DNA of 11,215 nt from Sulfurovum sp. Its GTDB lineage: Bacteria > Campylobacterota > Campylobacteria > Campylobacterales > Sulfurovaceae. The stretch is taken from assembly GCA_030622375.1 (NCBI GenBank), contig JAUXGC010000029.1, positions 1 through 11,215 of the forward strand, given 5' to 3'. The translations under genes were made by a program, and so were the position numbers. The notes beneath the pieces were generated by a model that searched no databases, had not been told where the DNA came from, and saw nothing but the letters and a program-made list of their open reading frames with translations. This document shows, one piece after another, positions 1 to 5,937 of the stretch; positions within the stretch are counted from its first letter, which is position 1, and each line of letters starts with the position of its first letter.

Positions 1-578
1 CCAACATATTCACTCATCTCTTTCACCATTGCACCGATCTCAAAGGGTAATCTAAAACCAACTGTATCTGGCAAGTTTATTGTACTCGCACCTGCTTCAA
101 TGACCGCGTCACTTATCTCTTTCATAAAGCCCATGTCTGAACGCCCTGCATCTTCACAAGAGAACTCTACGTCATCCACGAAGGTACGTGCATATTCAAC
201 AGCTCTTACTGCTCTTTTGATGACTTCATCTGGAGTCATTTTAAGTTTGTACTCCATGTGAATGCTGGAGGTTGCGATGAAAGTATGTATGCGCTTCATC
301 TTTGCTTTAGCTATGGCTTCTCCAGCTGCTTTGACATCTGAGTCTATAGCTCTAGCCAAAGAACAGATCGTTGAGTTCGTTACTCTTTGTGATATTTTAT
401 CGATGGCATCAAAGTCTCCAGGGCTTGCTGCTGCAAATCCTGCTTCTATGATGTCTACACCCAAACGCTCTAATTGTGCAGCGATCTGGATCTTCTCTTC
501 GGTGTTCATGGAAGCCCCTGGACTCTGCTCACCATCTCTTAATGTTGTGTCAAATATTTTAATGATTTCTTTACTCAT
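1..578 (-). CDS. leuA: 2-isopropylmalate synthase, N-terminal part (runs off the left edge)
   Basis: LeuA condenses acetyl-CoA with 2-oxoisovalerate to give 2-isopropylmalate, the first committed step of leucine synthesis in the cytoplasm. About 192 codons are visible; the family is usually around 510 residues, so the rest of the TIM barrel and the C-terminal leucine-sensing domain lie outside the window. The HMGL-like motif [13 protein letters not shown] is at residues 9-21, with the metal-binding Asp at 15. Further LeuA-typical stretches are [17 protein letters not shown] and [10 protein letters not shown]. The ATG at 576-578 is chosen because AAGGT (586-590) lies 7 nt upstream and the product starts right at the first barrel strand ([15 protein letters not shown]). 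The gene has its own promoter and an apparent leucine leader peptide, so control by leucine-dependent attenuation is likely (inference). The identification is secure. Confidence 0.97.
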   Translation of the reverse strand, partial: MSKEIIKIFDTTLRDGEQSPGASMNTEEKIQIAAQLERLGVDIIEAGFAAASPGDFDAIDKISQRVTNSTICSLARAIDSDVKAAGEAIAKAKMKRIHTFIATSSIHMEYKLKMTPDEVIKRAVRAVEYARTFVDDVEFSCEDAGRSDMGFMKEISDAVIEAGASTINLPDTVGFRLPFEIGAMVKEMSEYV

Positions 579-597
579 TATGTTTACCTTATTATGT

Positions 598-660
598 AAA
601 AAGCACTAGTTGTGCAAAAATTGTCTAATTTTACCTAAATAGTGGTTAATTAGAAACTAG
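598..660 (-). promoter_or_regulatory. Candidate leu attenuator: alternative antiterminator and terminator structures
   Basis: Read on the minus strand, CTAGTT-TCTAATT (660-648) can pair with AATTAGA (624-630) and, after a 12-nt bulge, with AACTAG (606-611). The second pairing uses the loop and one terminator base of a hairpin GCAC-AACTA-GTGC (603-615), which is followed by TTTTT (598-602). That small hairpin plus U-run is the candidate terminator, and the long pairing is the candidate antiterminator. A third segment at the end of the leader peptide gene, TCTAATTT (683-690), can also pair with the AATTAGA segment, so the two pairings exclude each other. The complementarities are read directly; the regulatory role is inferred. 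The terminator stem is only 4 bp, which is weak. Confidence 0.5.
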
Positions 661-685
661 AAAATTGAATTGTATAGGGGATAAA

Positions 686-754
686 TTAGAGTGAGAGCAG
701 CAGGAGAGTACTGTCTTTTGTGAAAATGGTATAGTTGTTTATGATATTTTTCAT
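686..754 (-). CDS. leuL: Leucine-rich leader peptide of leuA (22 codons)
   Basis: A short reading frame begins with ATG at 752-754 behind the strong Shine-Dalgarno AGGAG (761-765, 6-nt spacer) and ends with TAA at 686-688. The product begins MKNIINNYTIF and ends KDSTLLLLSL; five of its last six residues are leucine. The leucine codons are CTC, CTG, CTG, CTC and CTC. This run of codons for the end product of the downstream pathway, immediately before the stop and about 110 nt ahead of leuA, is the defining mark of a ribosome-mediated attenuation leader such as enterobacterial leuL. The peptide itself probably has no function; ribosome stalling at the leucine codons when Leu-tRNA is scarce would be the signal. 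The sequence has no resemblance to enteric leuL beyond this layout. Expression is not shown by sequence alone. Confidence 0.78.
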   Translation of the reverse strand: MKNIINNYTIFTKDSTLLLLSL

Positions 755-760
755 AATGTT

Positions 761-765
761 CTCCT
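761..765 (-). promoter_or_regulatory. Shine-Dalgarno sequence of the leader peptide
   Basis: AGGAG on the minus strand, 6 nt before the ATG at 754. A near-perfect site in front of a 22-codon frame is the main reason to believe that the frame is translated. Confidence 0.75.
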
Positions 766-779
766 AGTTAATTTTGTAG

Positions 780-808
780 AGTATACACTAAATCAGATTT
801 TATTACAA
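780..808 (-). promoter_or_regulatory. Sigma-70-type promoter of the leuL-leuA transcript
   Basis: The minus strand has TTGTAA (803-808) and TATACT (780-785) separated by exactly 17 nt. The first matches 4 of 6 bases of the -35 consensus and the second 5 of 6 of the -10 consensus. The start of transcription would be near 773-774, about 20 nt before the leader ATG, leaving room for its Shine-Dalgarno site. The position, just beyond the end of pssA and ahead of the leader peptide, fits an independent leuA transcript. The boxes are seen; activity is inferred. Confidence 0.55.
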
Positions 809-840
809 GAGATAAAAATTATCTTTTAATTTTTATCTCT
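808..840 (-). terminator. 13-bp perfect hairpin over the pssA stop codon
   Basis: AGAGATAAAAATT (808-820) and its exact complement (828-840) are separated by a 7-nt loop, giving a 13-bp perfect stem with only two G-C pairs. The last codons and the stop of pssA lie inside it. It sits where the hisH-to-pssA transcript should end and its base touches the -35 box of the leuA promoter. There is no U-run after it on the minus strand (TGTAATAAAATC follows), so it is an atypical terminator at best and may instead protect the 3' end of the mRNA. Confidence 0.45.
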
Positions 841-1535
841 CTGAGGCTAATAGTCCGCAGTGCACGAAGTGGTCCATAAATGACATAAGCAAATATAACC
901 AAAGCAAATCCCTCTGCTGAGAAAAGATATATAAGAGAAGCTACCAGCATAAGTGCAATCATTGTTTTAAAGACCATTGGTTTATTAAGCTGTACTTTTT
1001 TAAATGAGGGGTAGCGGAAATTGCTTACCATCAGTATGCTTACTCCTAAAGCCAAAAATAGTAGAGCAATACTATACTCTTCTAAATTATATTTATGAAA
1101 AAGAAGTATCCACATTGATATAAAAACTGCAGCTGTAGGAATGGGTAAACCAATAAATACATTTGGGTCAGTTTTGGCTGTTGATATATTGAATCGTGCT
1201 AGTCTGATAGCACCAAAAATGACATAAAGTGCAGAGACAAGAATGCCAAAACGTCCAAACTCATCTCCTATAAAGAAGTAGAGTAACATAGCAGGAGCTA
1301 TACCAAATGAGATAATATCCGCCAAAGAGTCAAACTCTACACCAAATTGACTTGTAGTGTTTGTCATGCGAGCTATGCGACCGTCTAGTCCATCAAATAC
1401 AAGAGCTAAAAGTATGAGCCAAGAAGCCAAAACAAAATTTTCTTTACTCGCTTCCACAATACTTATCACACCTACAAAAATACTACTTGCTGTAAACAAA
1501 TTTGGCAAGATAAATAATAGGCTAGGACTCTTCAT
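819..1535 (-). CDS. pssA: CDP-diacylglycerol--serine O-phosphatidyltransferase (phosphatidylserine synthase)
   Basis: This integral membrane enzyme transfers phosphatidyl from CDP-diacylglycerol to serine, the first step toward phosphatidylethanolamine. The CDP-alcohol phosphatidyltransferase signature is complete: D48, D51-G52, A55-R56, G65, D69 and D73, with the exact family spacing (D-x2-DG-x2-AR-x8-G-x3-D-x3-D). The 238-residue protein is otherwise a series of hydrophobic segments and ends in a short basic tail. Its length fits the membrane type II (Bacillus/Helicobacter-like) enzyme rather than the larger soluble E. coli type. The ATG at 1533-1535 lies inside the end of ftsH (14-nt overlap) with only a weak GA-rich site before it, so translation is probably coupled to ftsH. 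ftsH next to pssA is also found in Campylobacter. Assignment to serine rather than another alcohol rests on family resemblance and context. Confidence 0.94.
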   Translation of the reverse strand: MKSPSLLFILPNLFTASSIFVGVISIVEASKENFVLASWLILLALVFDGLDGRIARMTNTTSQFGVEFDSLADIISFGIAPAMLLYFFIGDEFGRFGILVSALYVIFGAIRLARFNISTAKTDPNVFIGLPIPTAAVFISMWILLFHKYNLEEYSIALLFLALGVSILMVSNFRYPSFKKVQLNKPMVFKTMIALMLVASLIYLFSAEGFALVIFAYVIYGPLRALRTISLREIKIKR

Positions 1536-3510
1536 TGTCTTCTTGATTTTTCAAAGCTTGCTCTTTTGCGAATGCTTCTGCTTTTGCTATTTTGTCACCA
1601 TGTGCAAGACGACTTTCCATATGGTTTTCTTTCTCATACTCGGCGATGATTGAACGTACTTTTTTACCTTCTATAACTTCAACATCAAGCAGTACAGTAG
1701 CCATATTTTCTATAGCTTGATAGTACTCATTGAGTGTTTTCTTTACAAAAATATAACGTTCATTCAATGTTGTTTTGATGTGATTATCAATATCTTCAGC
1801 CATTTTTTCACTATAATCTGTAGATGACATGCCACCACCCAAGAAACTATTTTCAGTTCTTTTAAGTACCATGAGTCCAGCTACATCACTCATTCCATAG
1901 ACAGAAACCATGTCTTTTAAGATAGCTGTTGCACGGTCGAGGTCATTCCCTGCACCCGTACTTATCTCACCTATAAACACCTCTTCTGCTGCACGGCCAC
2001 CAAGAAGTACATCTATCTCAGCCATGAGTTCATGTTTTTGTTTTAAAAACCTGTCTTCATCATCTGGAAGGTGCAGGGTATAACCTAGTGCACCAAGCCC
2101 TCTAGGAATGATGGAAACTTTGGTAACTCTAGTGGCTCCTTTGGAGAGTTCTGCCATAAGTGCATGTCCGCTTTCATGATAAGCTACTATTTTCTTTTCT
2201 ACTTCAGAAATTTTACGATTTTTCTTTTCTAGTCCTACAAATGAACGCTCAATTGCTTCAAGTAAGTCAGACTGTTCTATCTCTTTTTTATTAAATCTTC
2301 CAGCAAGAAGTGCAGCTTCATTGATGATATTTGCCAAGTCTGCACCTGCTAAACCTGCAGTTTGTTTGGCAACAATGGTCAAATCAACTTTTGAGGATAG
2401 TTTTACTCCTTTAGAGTGAACTTTCAAGATAGCTAAACGTCCATCAAAATCAGGTTTATCTACAAGTACTTGTCTGTCAAAACGTCCAGCTCTAAGAAGT
2501 GCTGCATCAAGTATTTCAGGTCTGTTTGTTGCCGCTAGCACAATGACGGGAGTATCTGTACCAAAGCCATCCATTTCAGCTAAAAGTTGATTGAGCGTCT
2601 GTTCTCTCTCATCATTTCCACCCATCTGTCCACCACTTGCACGACTCTTACCAATAGCATCAATCTCATCTATAAATATGATAGAAGGAGCTTCTTTTTT
2701 TGCTTTTTCAAACAGGTCACGTATTCTACTTGCTCCAACACCAACAAACATTTCTATAAATCCTGAACCACTAACGGAAAAGAAAGGAACAGAAGCTTCT
2801 CCTGCTACTGCTTTTGCAAGGAGGGTTTTACCTGTACCAGGAGGTCCTACCAAAAGTAAACCTTTTGGAATTTTTGCTCCAAGTTCCATATAGCGTTCCG
2901 GGAATTTTAGAAAATCAACTATCTCTTTGACTTCATCTTTGGCCTCTTCCACCCCTTGAACATCATCAAATCTTGTATCTGGCTTCTCAGAGTTTATAAG
3001 TTTGTCTGCTTTTCCTGCACCTAAGATTCCGCCCCCCATACCTTTGGACATTTTTCTAGCCAAGAAAATCCAAATACCAAAAAAGATGAGGATAGGAAGC
3101 ATCATGCTAAGAAGTTCAGAGAAAAATCCACCACCCATAACACCCTCATAAGTAATATTTTTCTCTTCAAGTAGAGGAATAAGGTCTTTATCGTAGGTTG
3201 GTACATTTTGTGCCACATAGCGTATTTTACGACCATTATCATCTGATATGGCTTCTACGGTTGTAGTTGTAAGTTTTACACTCTTTATGTTGCCTTCTTC
3301 TATTTTCTGTTTAATTTCAGAGTATTTTACTTGTTTGGTTTGTGATACATTGTTATTGTTTAGTACATTTCCAAGACCTTCTCCATCTCCGACGAAAGAT
3401 TTAAAGATGATGATGATAACAAGAGAGAATATTGCAAATGCCAATAACGGATTATTGTTAAAAAAGTTATTGTTGTTGTTATCATTATCATTGTTGTTTT
3501 GGTTAGCCAT
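1522..3510 (-). CDS. ftsH: ATP-dependent zinc metalloprotease FtsH
   Basis: FtsH is a hexameric inner-membrane AAA+ protease that extracts and degrades damaged membrane proteins and some regulators. In the 662 residues one sees an Asn-rich cytoplasmic start (13 Asn within residues 3-20), a first membrane segment near 21-39, a periplasmic domain to about 130, a second membrane segment near 131-152, and then the AAA module. This has Walker A GPPGTGKT (222-229), the pore motif FVG (255-257), Walker B with IDEID (280-284) and the arginine-finger region ending GRFDR (342-346). The zinc site HESGH is at 445-449, with the third ligand probably Asp523 in GNDLDRAT. Length and domain order are normal. 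The ATG at 3508-3510 follows AAGGA (3516-3520) with a 5-nt spacer. That Shine-Dalgarno site lies within a repeated copy of the prmA tail. The homopolymeric Asn codons at the start look expandable. Confidence 0.98.
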   Translation of the reverse strand: MANQNNNDNDNNNNNFFNNNPLLAFAIFSLVIIIIFKSFVGDGEGLGNVLNNNNVSQTKQVKYSEIKQKIEEGNIKSVKLTTTTVEAISDDNGRKIRYVAQNVPTYDKDLIPLLEEKNITYEGVMGGGFFSELLSMMLPILIFFGIWIFLARKMSKGMGGGILGAGKADKLINSEKPDTRFDDVQGVEEAKDEVKEIVDFLKFPERYMELGAKIPKGLLLVGPPGTGKTLLAKAVAGEASVPFFSVSGSGFIEMFVGVGASRIRDLFEKAKKEAPSIIFIDEIDAIGKSRASGGQMGGNDEREQTLNQLLAEMDGFGTDTPVIVLAATNRPEILDAALLRAGRFDRQVLVDKPDFDGRLAILKVHSKGVKLSSKVDLTIVAKQTAGLAGADLANIINEAALLAGRFNKKEIEQSDLLEAIERSFVGLEKKNRKISEVEKKIVAYHESGHALMAELSKGATRVTKVSIIPRGLGALGYTLHLPDDEDRFLKQKHELMAEIDVLLGGRAAEEVFIGEISTGAGNDLDRATAILKDMVSVYGMSDVAGLMVLKRTENSFLGGGMSSTDYSEKMAEDIDNHIKTTLNERYIFVKKTLNEYYQAIENMATVLLDVEVIEGKKVRSIIAEYEKENHMESRLAHGDKIAKAEAFAKEQALKNQEDNEES

Positions 3511-3547
3511 TTATTTCCTTTTTGTAGATAAGTGTTATCCACTTCAT
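3503..3547 (-). pseudogene. Duplicated prmA 3' tail in front of ftsH (14-codon remnant)
   Basis: Reading the minus strand from the ATG at 3545-3547 gives [14 protein letters not shown] and a TAA that overlaps the ftsH start region. The WITLIYKK part repeats the last eight residues of PrmA. The two nucleotide copies share 16 identical bases (3528-3543 and 3659-3674, 131 bp apart), and the next three differences fall every third base, all synonymous in the PrmA frame. No Shine-Dalgarno site precedes this ATG, so it is more likely a leftover of a duplication or insertion event than a working gene. The far end of the copy supplies the ftsH ribosome binding site. Confidence 0.6.
3528..3543. repeat. 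16-bp direct repeat, ftsH-side copy
   Basis: Plus-strand ATAAGTGTTATCCACT, identical to 3659-3674. It lies 18 nt before the ftsH start codon, outside any annotated gene. Confidence 0.85.
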
Positions 3548-3552
3548 AGATT

Positions 3553-3558
3553 ATTATA
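3553..3558 (-). promoter_or_regulatory. Possible internal promoter (-10 box) for ftsH
   Basis: The minus strand reads TATAAT, a perfect -10 match, about 43 nt before the ftsH ATG. The stretch ahead is T-rich but has no recognisable -35 element and no TGn extension. Chance occurrence in AT-rich DNA is possible. A separate promoter would make sense, since ftsH is often heat- or stress-induced and the gap to prmA is large. Confidence 0.35.
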
Positions 3559-3592
3559 ACGCAAAATGAACAAAGTTCATCTTTGCTACGTT
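3558..3592 (-). other. Long bulged hairpin in the prmA-ftsH gap
   Basis: Minus-strand AAC, GCAAA and ATGAAC pair with GTTCAT, TTTGC and GTT around a TTT loop: 14 base pairs interrupted by a 3-nt and a 1-nt bulge on the same side. No U-run follows, so it is not an ordinary terminator. It ends at the edge of the TATAAT box. Confidence 0.55.
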
Positions 3593-3597
3593 GACAC

Positions 3598-3622
3598 TGA
3601 GTCCTCTTCAGCAGAGGGCTCA
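3598..3622 (-). other. GC-rich hairpin in the prmA-ftsH gap
   Basis: TGAG and CCTCT (3598-3601, 3603-3607) face AGAGG and CTCA (3613-3617, 3619-3622) with one mismatch and a 5-nt loop: nine pairs in all. It is one of the most GC-rich spots in the intergenic DNA here. No U-run follows on the minus strand, so an mRNA-processing or stability role is as likely as termination. Confidence 0.55.
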
Positions 3623-3637
3623 TTACACTAGTGTAAT
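3622..3637. repeat. 16-bp perfect palindrome downstream of prmA
   Basis: ATTACACTAGTGTAAT reads the same on both strands. It lies 8 bases beyond the prmA stop and touches the GC-rich hairpin. A perfect palindrome of this length could be a dimeric repressor site or part of a small repeat element; the sequence does not decide. Confidence 0.6.
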
Positions 3638-3645
3638 TTTAGTAT

Positions 3646-4461
3646 TTATTTCTTATAAATAAGTGTTATCCACTCATCTTTTATTACTCTTTTTTGTAGG
3701 GTCATATCTTTGAATGACTCTATAACTAGATTCTCTTTTTTATCTAAAATACCTGAAAGTATCAAGATACCATCTTCTTTACATATATTTTTTAAATCTT
3801 TTGCAATAAATCTAAGAACATCAGCAATAATATTTGCTATAACCACATTATAGGTATTTTTTGCTTTATCAATAGAGCCTTCCCAGAGCTTATCATAATG
3901 CTCATTGTTAAGTTCAAAGTTCTCTTTGCAACTCTCAACTGAAAGTGGATCTGTATCACAAAGTTCTACATTTGCACCCAGTTTTTTACATGCAAGACCT
4001 AAAATGCCAGAGCCACAACCTACATCTATAACATAGTGGCTAGCATTGACATGACTGCCTATAGCTTCCAGACATGAAAAGGTGGTGGCATGATGCCCCG
4101 AACCAAAAGCAAGAGCTGGGTCTATTTTGATATTTATAAAATCCATTTTTGGCTCATACCAACTAGGATAGATATAAAATTTTCCTGCTTCTATGGGCTG
4201 TATAGAGTTTTGATATATTTTTATCCAGTCTATATTTTCTTTTGTCTCAAGTTTGTAGTCCATGCCTATACTGTTACCTAAAGTGCCTGATAATGATATA
4301 AGAGCATCTTTAACGAAAGTTAAATCAGATTCACTTCGTACAATGATTTTACCTTTACCAAGTTCTACACCATTTCCAGCAATGTTAGCAACAAAATCTG
4401 CAATAAACTCTACAAAGTTATTGTTAAGTGTGATTGTTAATTCCTGATATGTTTTATCCAT
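3646..4461 (-). CDS. prmA: Ribosomal protein L11 methyltransferase
   Basis: PrmA uses S-adenosylmethionine to methylate ribosomal protein L11 in the cytoplasm. The 271-residue protein has the small N-terminal substrate-recognition domain (about 1-65), a linker, the PrmA-typical segment [14 protein letters not shown] (114-127), and a Rossmann-fold methyltransferase domain. The latter has motif [10 protein letters not shown] (144-152), an acidic residue at the end of strand 2 (CDTD, 168-171) and the catalytic-region motif ANI (209-211). Length is near that of Thermus and Thermotoga PrmA and slightly below E. coli. Its ATG (4459-4461) overlaps the end of hisA by 8 nt, with AAGGTGG just upstream, so the two are translated together. 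The last eight codons are repeated 131 bp downstream, before ftsH. prmA followed by ftsH is an arrangement shared with Campylobacter. Confidence 0.94.
   Translation of the reverse strand: MDKTYQELTITLNNNFVEFIADFVANIAGNGVELGKGKIIVRSESDLTFVKDALISLSGTLGNSIGMDYKLETKENIDWIKIYQNSIQPIEAGKFYIYPSWYEPKMDFINIKIDPALAFGSGHHATTFSCLEAIGSHVNASHYVIDVGCGSGILGLACKKLGANVELCDTDPLSVESCKENFELNNEHYDKLWEGSIDKAKNTYNVVIANIIADVLRFIAKDLKNICKEDGILILSGILDKKENLVIESFKDMTLQKRVIKDEWITLIYKK
3659..3674. repeat. 16-bp direct repeat, prmA copy
   Basis: Identical to 3528-3543. Here it encodes part of the PrmA C-terminus (residues around WITLI). With three further synonymous-type differences the similarity extends over about 26 bp (3649-3674 against 3518-3543). 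Confidence 0.85.
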
Positions 4462-5164
4462 TTGCCACCTTAAATGCCTTTTCTAAATCAAGTGTACCTT
4501 CGTAGAATGCTTTTCCTACGATTGTGCCATCACAACCTGCTTCTATAAGTGCATAAATATCTGTCATATCTTTTAGCCCACCAGAAGCTATAGTCTCAAC
4601 ACCAGAAGCTTTGGCAATTTCAACTGTAAAATCTACATTCACACCAGTCATCATGCCGTCACGACTTACATCTGTACAGATGATGGCTTCAACGCCAGCA
4701 TTGGCAAACTCTTTGGCAAGATCAGTAGCCCTCATATCTGAAACTTCTGCCCAACCCTCTACAGCAACCATGCCATCAATAGCATCAATCCCCACAACTA
4801 TAGGATATTTTGCTGCCATATCTTTTACGAACTGAGGGTCTTTAACCGCAACAGAGCCTAATATGAGTCTATCTACACCTAGCTCTAGGTACATTTTAAT
4901 GGTCTCTTCATCACGAATTCCACCGCCAAGTTCAAGTTTGAGGTTGCAGTGTTTACGAATCTGCTTTATCTGTTCTAGATTTTTAGGTTCACCTGCAAAA
5001 GCACCGTTAAGGTCTACTAAATGTAGCCACTCACTGCCAAGCTCTTCAAATCTTTTGGCTACTTGCCAAGGCTCGTCAGAGTAGATTTTGGCTGAGTCCA
5101 TTAAGCCTTTACTTAGTCTTACTGCTTTGCCATCTTTTAGGTCGATTGCGGGTAGTATTGTCAT
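4454..5164 (-). CDS. hisA: ProFAR isomerase (1-(5-phosphoribosyl)-5-[(5-phosphoribosylamino)methylideneamino]imidazole-4-carboxamide isomerase)
   Basis: HisA performs the Amadori rearrangement of ProFAR to PRFAR, the step that supplies the substrate of the HisF-HisH synthase, in the cytoplasm. The 236-residue protein is a complete TIM barrel. The first strand is [10 protein letters not shown] with the catalytic Asp8, the second catalytic Asp is 127 in GIDAIDG, and Thr164 in CTDVSRDG matches the residue used in Thermotoga HisA. Phosphate-binding loops are seen at LGGGIRDE (79-86), ASGGL (193-197) and VGKAFYEG (216-223). The start ATG at 5162-5164 follows AAGGAG (5173-5178) with an 8-nt spacer. 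It is preceded by hisH with a 90-nt gap and overlaps prmA by 8 nt. Pairing with hisH supports a histidine role rather than a dual HisA/TrpF role. Confidence 0.97.
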   Translation of the reverse strand: MTILPAIDLKDGKAVRLSKGLMDSAKIYSDEPWQVAKRFEELGSEWLHLVDLNGAFAGEPKNLEQIKQIRKHCNLKLELGGGIRDEETIKMYLELGVDRLILGSVAVKDPQFVKDMAAKYPIVVGIDAIDGMVAVEGWAEVSDMRATDLAKEFANAGVEAIICTDVSRDGMMTGVNVDFTVEIAKASGVETIASGGLKDMTDIYALIEAGCDGTIVGKAFYEGTLDLEKAFKVANG

Positions 5165-5190
5165 TTATTCTGCTCCTTCAAATAATATCA

Positions 5191-5242
5191 AGAGGTCAGG
5201 TGATTTGTGCCTCTAAGTTTTTTGTGGGAGTAAACTCTCCAC
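5191..5242 (-). other. Two small hairpins in the hisH-hisA gap
   Basis: The first (5224-5242) pairs GTGG-GAG with CTC-CCAC around a TAAA/TTTA loop with one bulged base. The second (5191-5214) pairs AGAGG and CA with TG and CCTCT with a bulge and a 9-nt loop. On the transcribed strand the first is followed by an A-run, not a U-run, so it is not a standard terminator. It could set the hisH to hisA expression ratio by mRNA processing; this is only a possibility. Confidence 0.35.
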
Positions 5243-5254
5243 TTCCTTTAATGC

Positions 5255-5878
5255 TTATATTTTAACAAAGTTTTTTATAATTTTTAAGCCATTATCATGA
5301 CTCTTCTCTGGGTGTGGTTGTATGCCGTAAATATTTCCATTTTGAACAACACTAACAAACTCATACCCGTAATGTGTTTTACCTATGGCATACTTATCGT
5401 CACATACCACATGGTAAGAGTGAACAAAGTAGAGATAAAAATCTTTAGGTAATCCATCAAATAGTTTTGTAGGTTTTTTGCAAAACATTTCATTCCATCC
5501 TATGTGGGGTACTTTAAGTGGGCGATCAAATTTACTCTCGTCAAAAGCAACTACTTTTCCAGGTATAAGCCCTAAACCTTGAGTTCCATTGGAGTCCTTT
5601 GCAAACTCTTCACTGTTATCGAAAAGAAGTTGCATTCCCAAACATATCCCAAGTAGAGGTTTTCCACTTTTAGCAAAATTAATTACTGCTCTATCCATCC
5701 CATTTTTTTTGAGATGCTCCATGGCATCACCAAAAGCACCTACTCCTGGAAGTATAAGCTTATCATATTGATTTAGTTTTGAGGGGTTACTCTCAAGTGC
5801 GACACTCTCTCCAACTTTGGCAAATGCATTGATAACAGAAGCAAGGTTACCCATGTTGTAATCGACGATACCTATCAC
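5255..5878 (-). CDS. hisH: Imidazole glycerol phosphate synthase, glutamine amidotransferase subunit
   Basis: HisH hydrolyses glutamine and channels the ammonia to HisF, which converts PRFAR to imidazole glycerol phosphate and AICAR. The 207-residue protein is a complete class I glutaminase domain: oxyanion-strand motif PGVG (44-47), nucleophile elbow GICLGMQLL with Cys79, and the His189-Glu191 pair in QPHPEKS. The start is a GTG (5876-5878), placing IGIVDYNMGN at the N-terminus as in other HisH proteins; a Shine-Dalgarno-like AAGGA lies 10 nt ahead. A TGC-TATAAT promoter sits about 40 nt upstream, so hisH is probably the first gene of the hisH-hisA-prmA unit. hisF is not in the window. HisH-like amidotransferases also act in surface-sugar amidination, but linkage to hisA favours histidine synthesis. 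Confidence 0.94.
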   Translation of the reverse strand: MIGIVDYNMGNLASVINAFAKVGESVALESNPSKLNQYDKLILPGVGAFGDAMEHLKKNGMDRAVINFAKSGKPLLGICLGMQLLFDNSEEFAKDSNGTQGLGLIPGKVVAFDESKFDRPLKVPHIGWNEMFCKKPTKLFDGLPKDFYLYFVHSYHVVCDDKYAIGKTHYGYEFVSVVQNGNIYGIQPHPEKSHDNGLKIIKNFVKI

Positions 5879-5919
5879 AATCTTTTCTTCCTTTTTTTGG
5901 AGGCATATATATGGATGAG

Positions 5920-5928
5920 ATTATAGCA
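5920..5928 (-). promoter_or_regulatory. Extended -10 promoter of the hisH operon
   Basis: The minus strand reads TGC-TATAAT, a perfect -10 hexamer with the TGn extension, preceded by the T-rich stretch TTTTTTATCTTATTTT and no clear -35 hexamer. This matches the known form of vegetative promoters in Campylobacter. Transcription should start near 5913, about 35 nt before the GTG of hisH. Confidence 0.65.
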
Positions 5929-5937
5929 AAATAAGAT

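Noticed and set aside
262..609. Plus-strand frame of 115 codons opposite leuA and its leader
   Set aside because: It lies antisense to a clear leuA reading frame and to the leader, with no family resemblance and no separate ribosome binding site.
2591..2893. Plus-strand 100-codon frame opposite ftsH
   Set aside because: Complement of the highly conserved AAA region (Walker A to Walker B); a shadow of ftsH codon use.
3448..3500. Repetitive GTT/ATT stretch as a CRISPR or intergenic microsatellite
   Set aside because: It is the coding sequence for the Asn-rich start of FtsH; no spaced repeat units exist.
3360..3623. Minus-strand 87-codon frame spanning the prmA-ftsH gap
   Set aside because: It starts within the GC-rich hairpin and runs out of frame into ftsH; the product is low complexity where it overlaps the Asn codons and resembles nothing known.
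3558..3674. Insertion sequence or phage remnant between prmA and ftsH
   Set aside because: No transposase or integrase frame and no convincing terminal inverted repeats; only a direct repeat and local hairpins are seen, so it is reported as a repeat block instead.
5224..5242. Hairpin after hisH as a Rho-independent terminator
   Set aside because: On the transcribed strand an A-run, not a U-run, follows the stem, and on the other strand there is no gene to terminate.
5847..5906. Small frame upstream of and overlapping hisH (19 codons) as a possible histidine leader
   Set aside because: It holds a single His, has no Shine-Dalgarno site and runs into hisH out of frame, so it lacks the marks of an attenuation leader.
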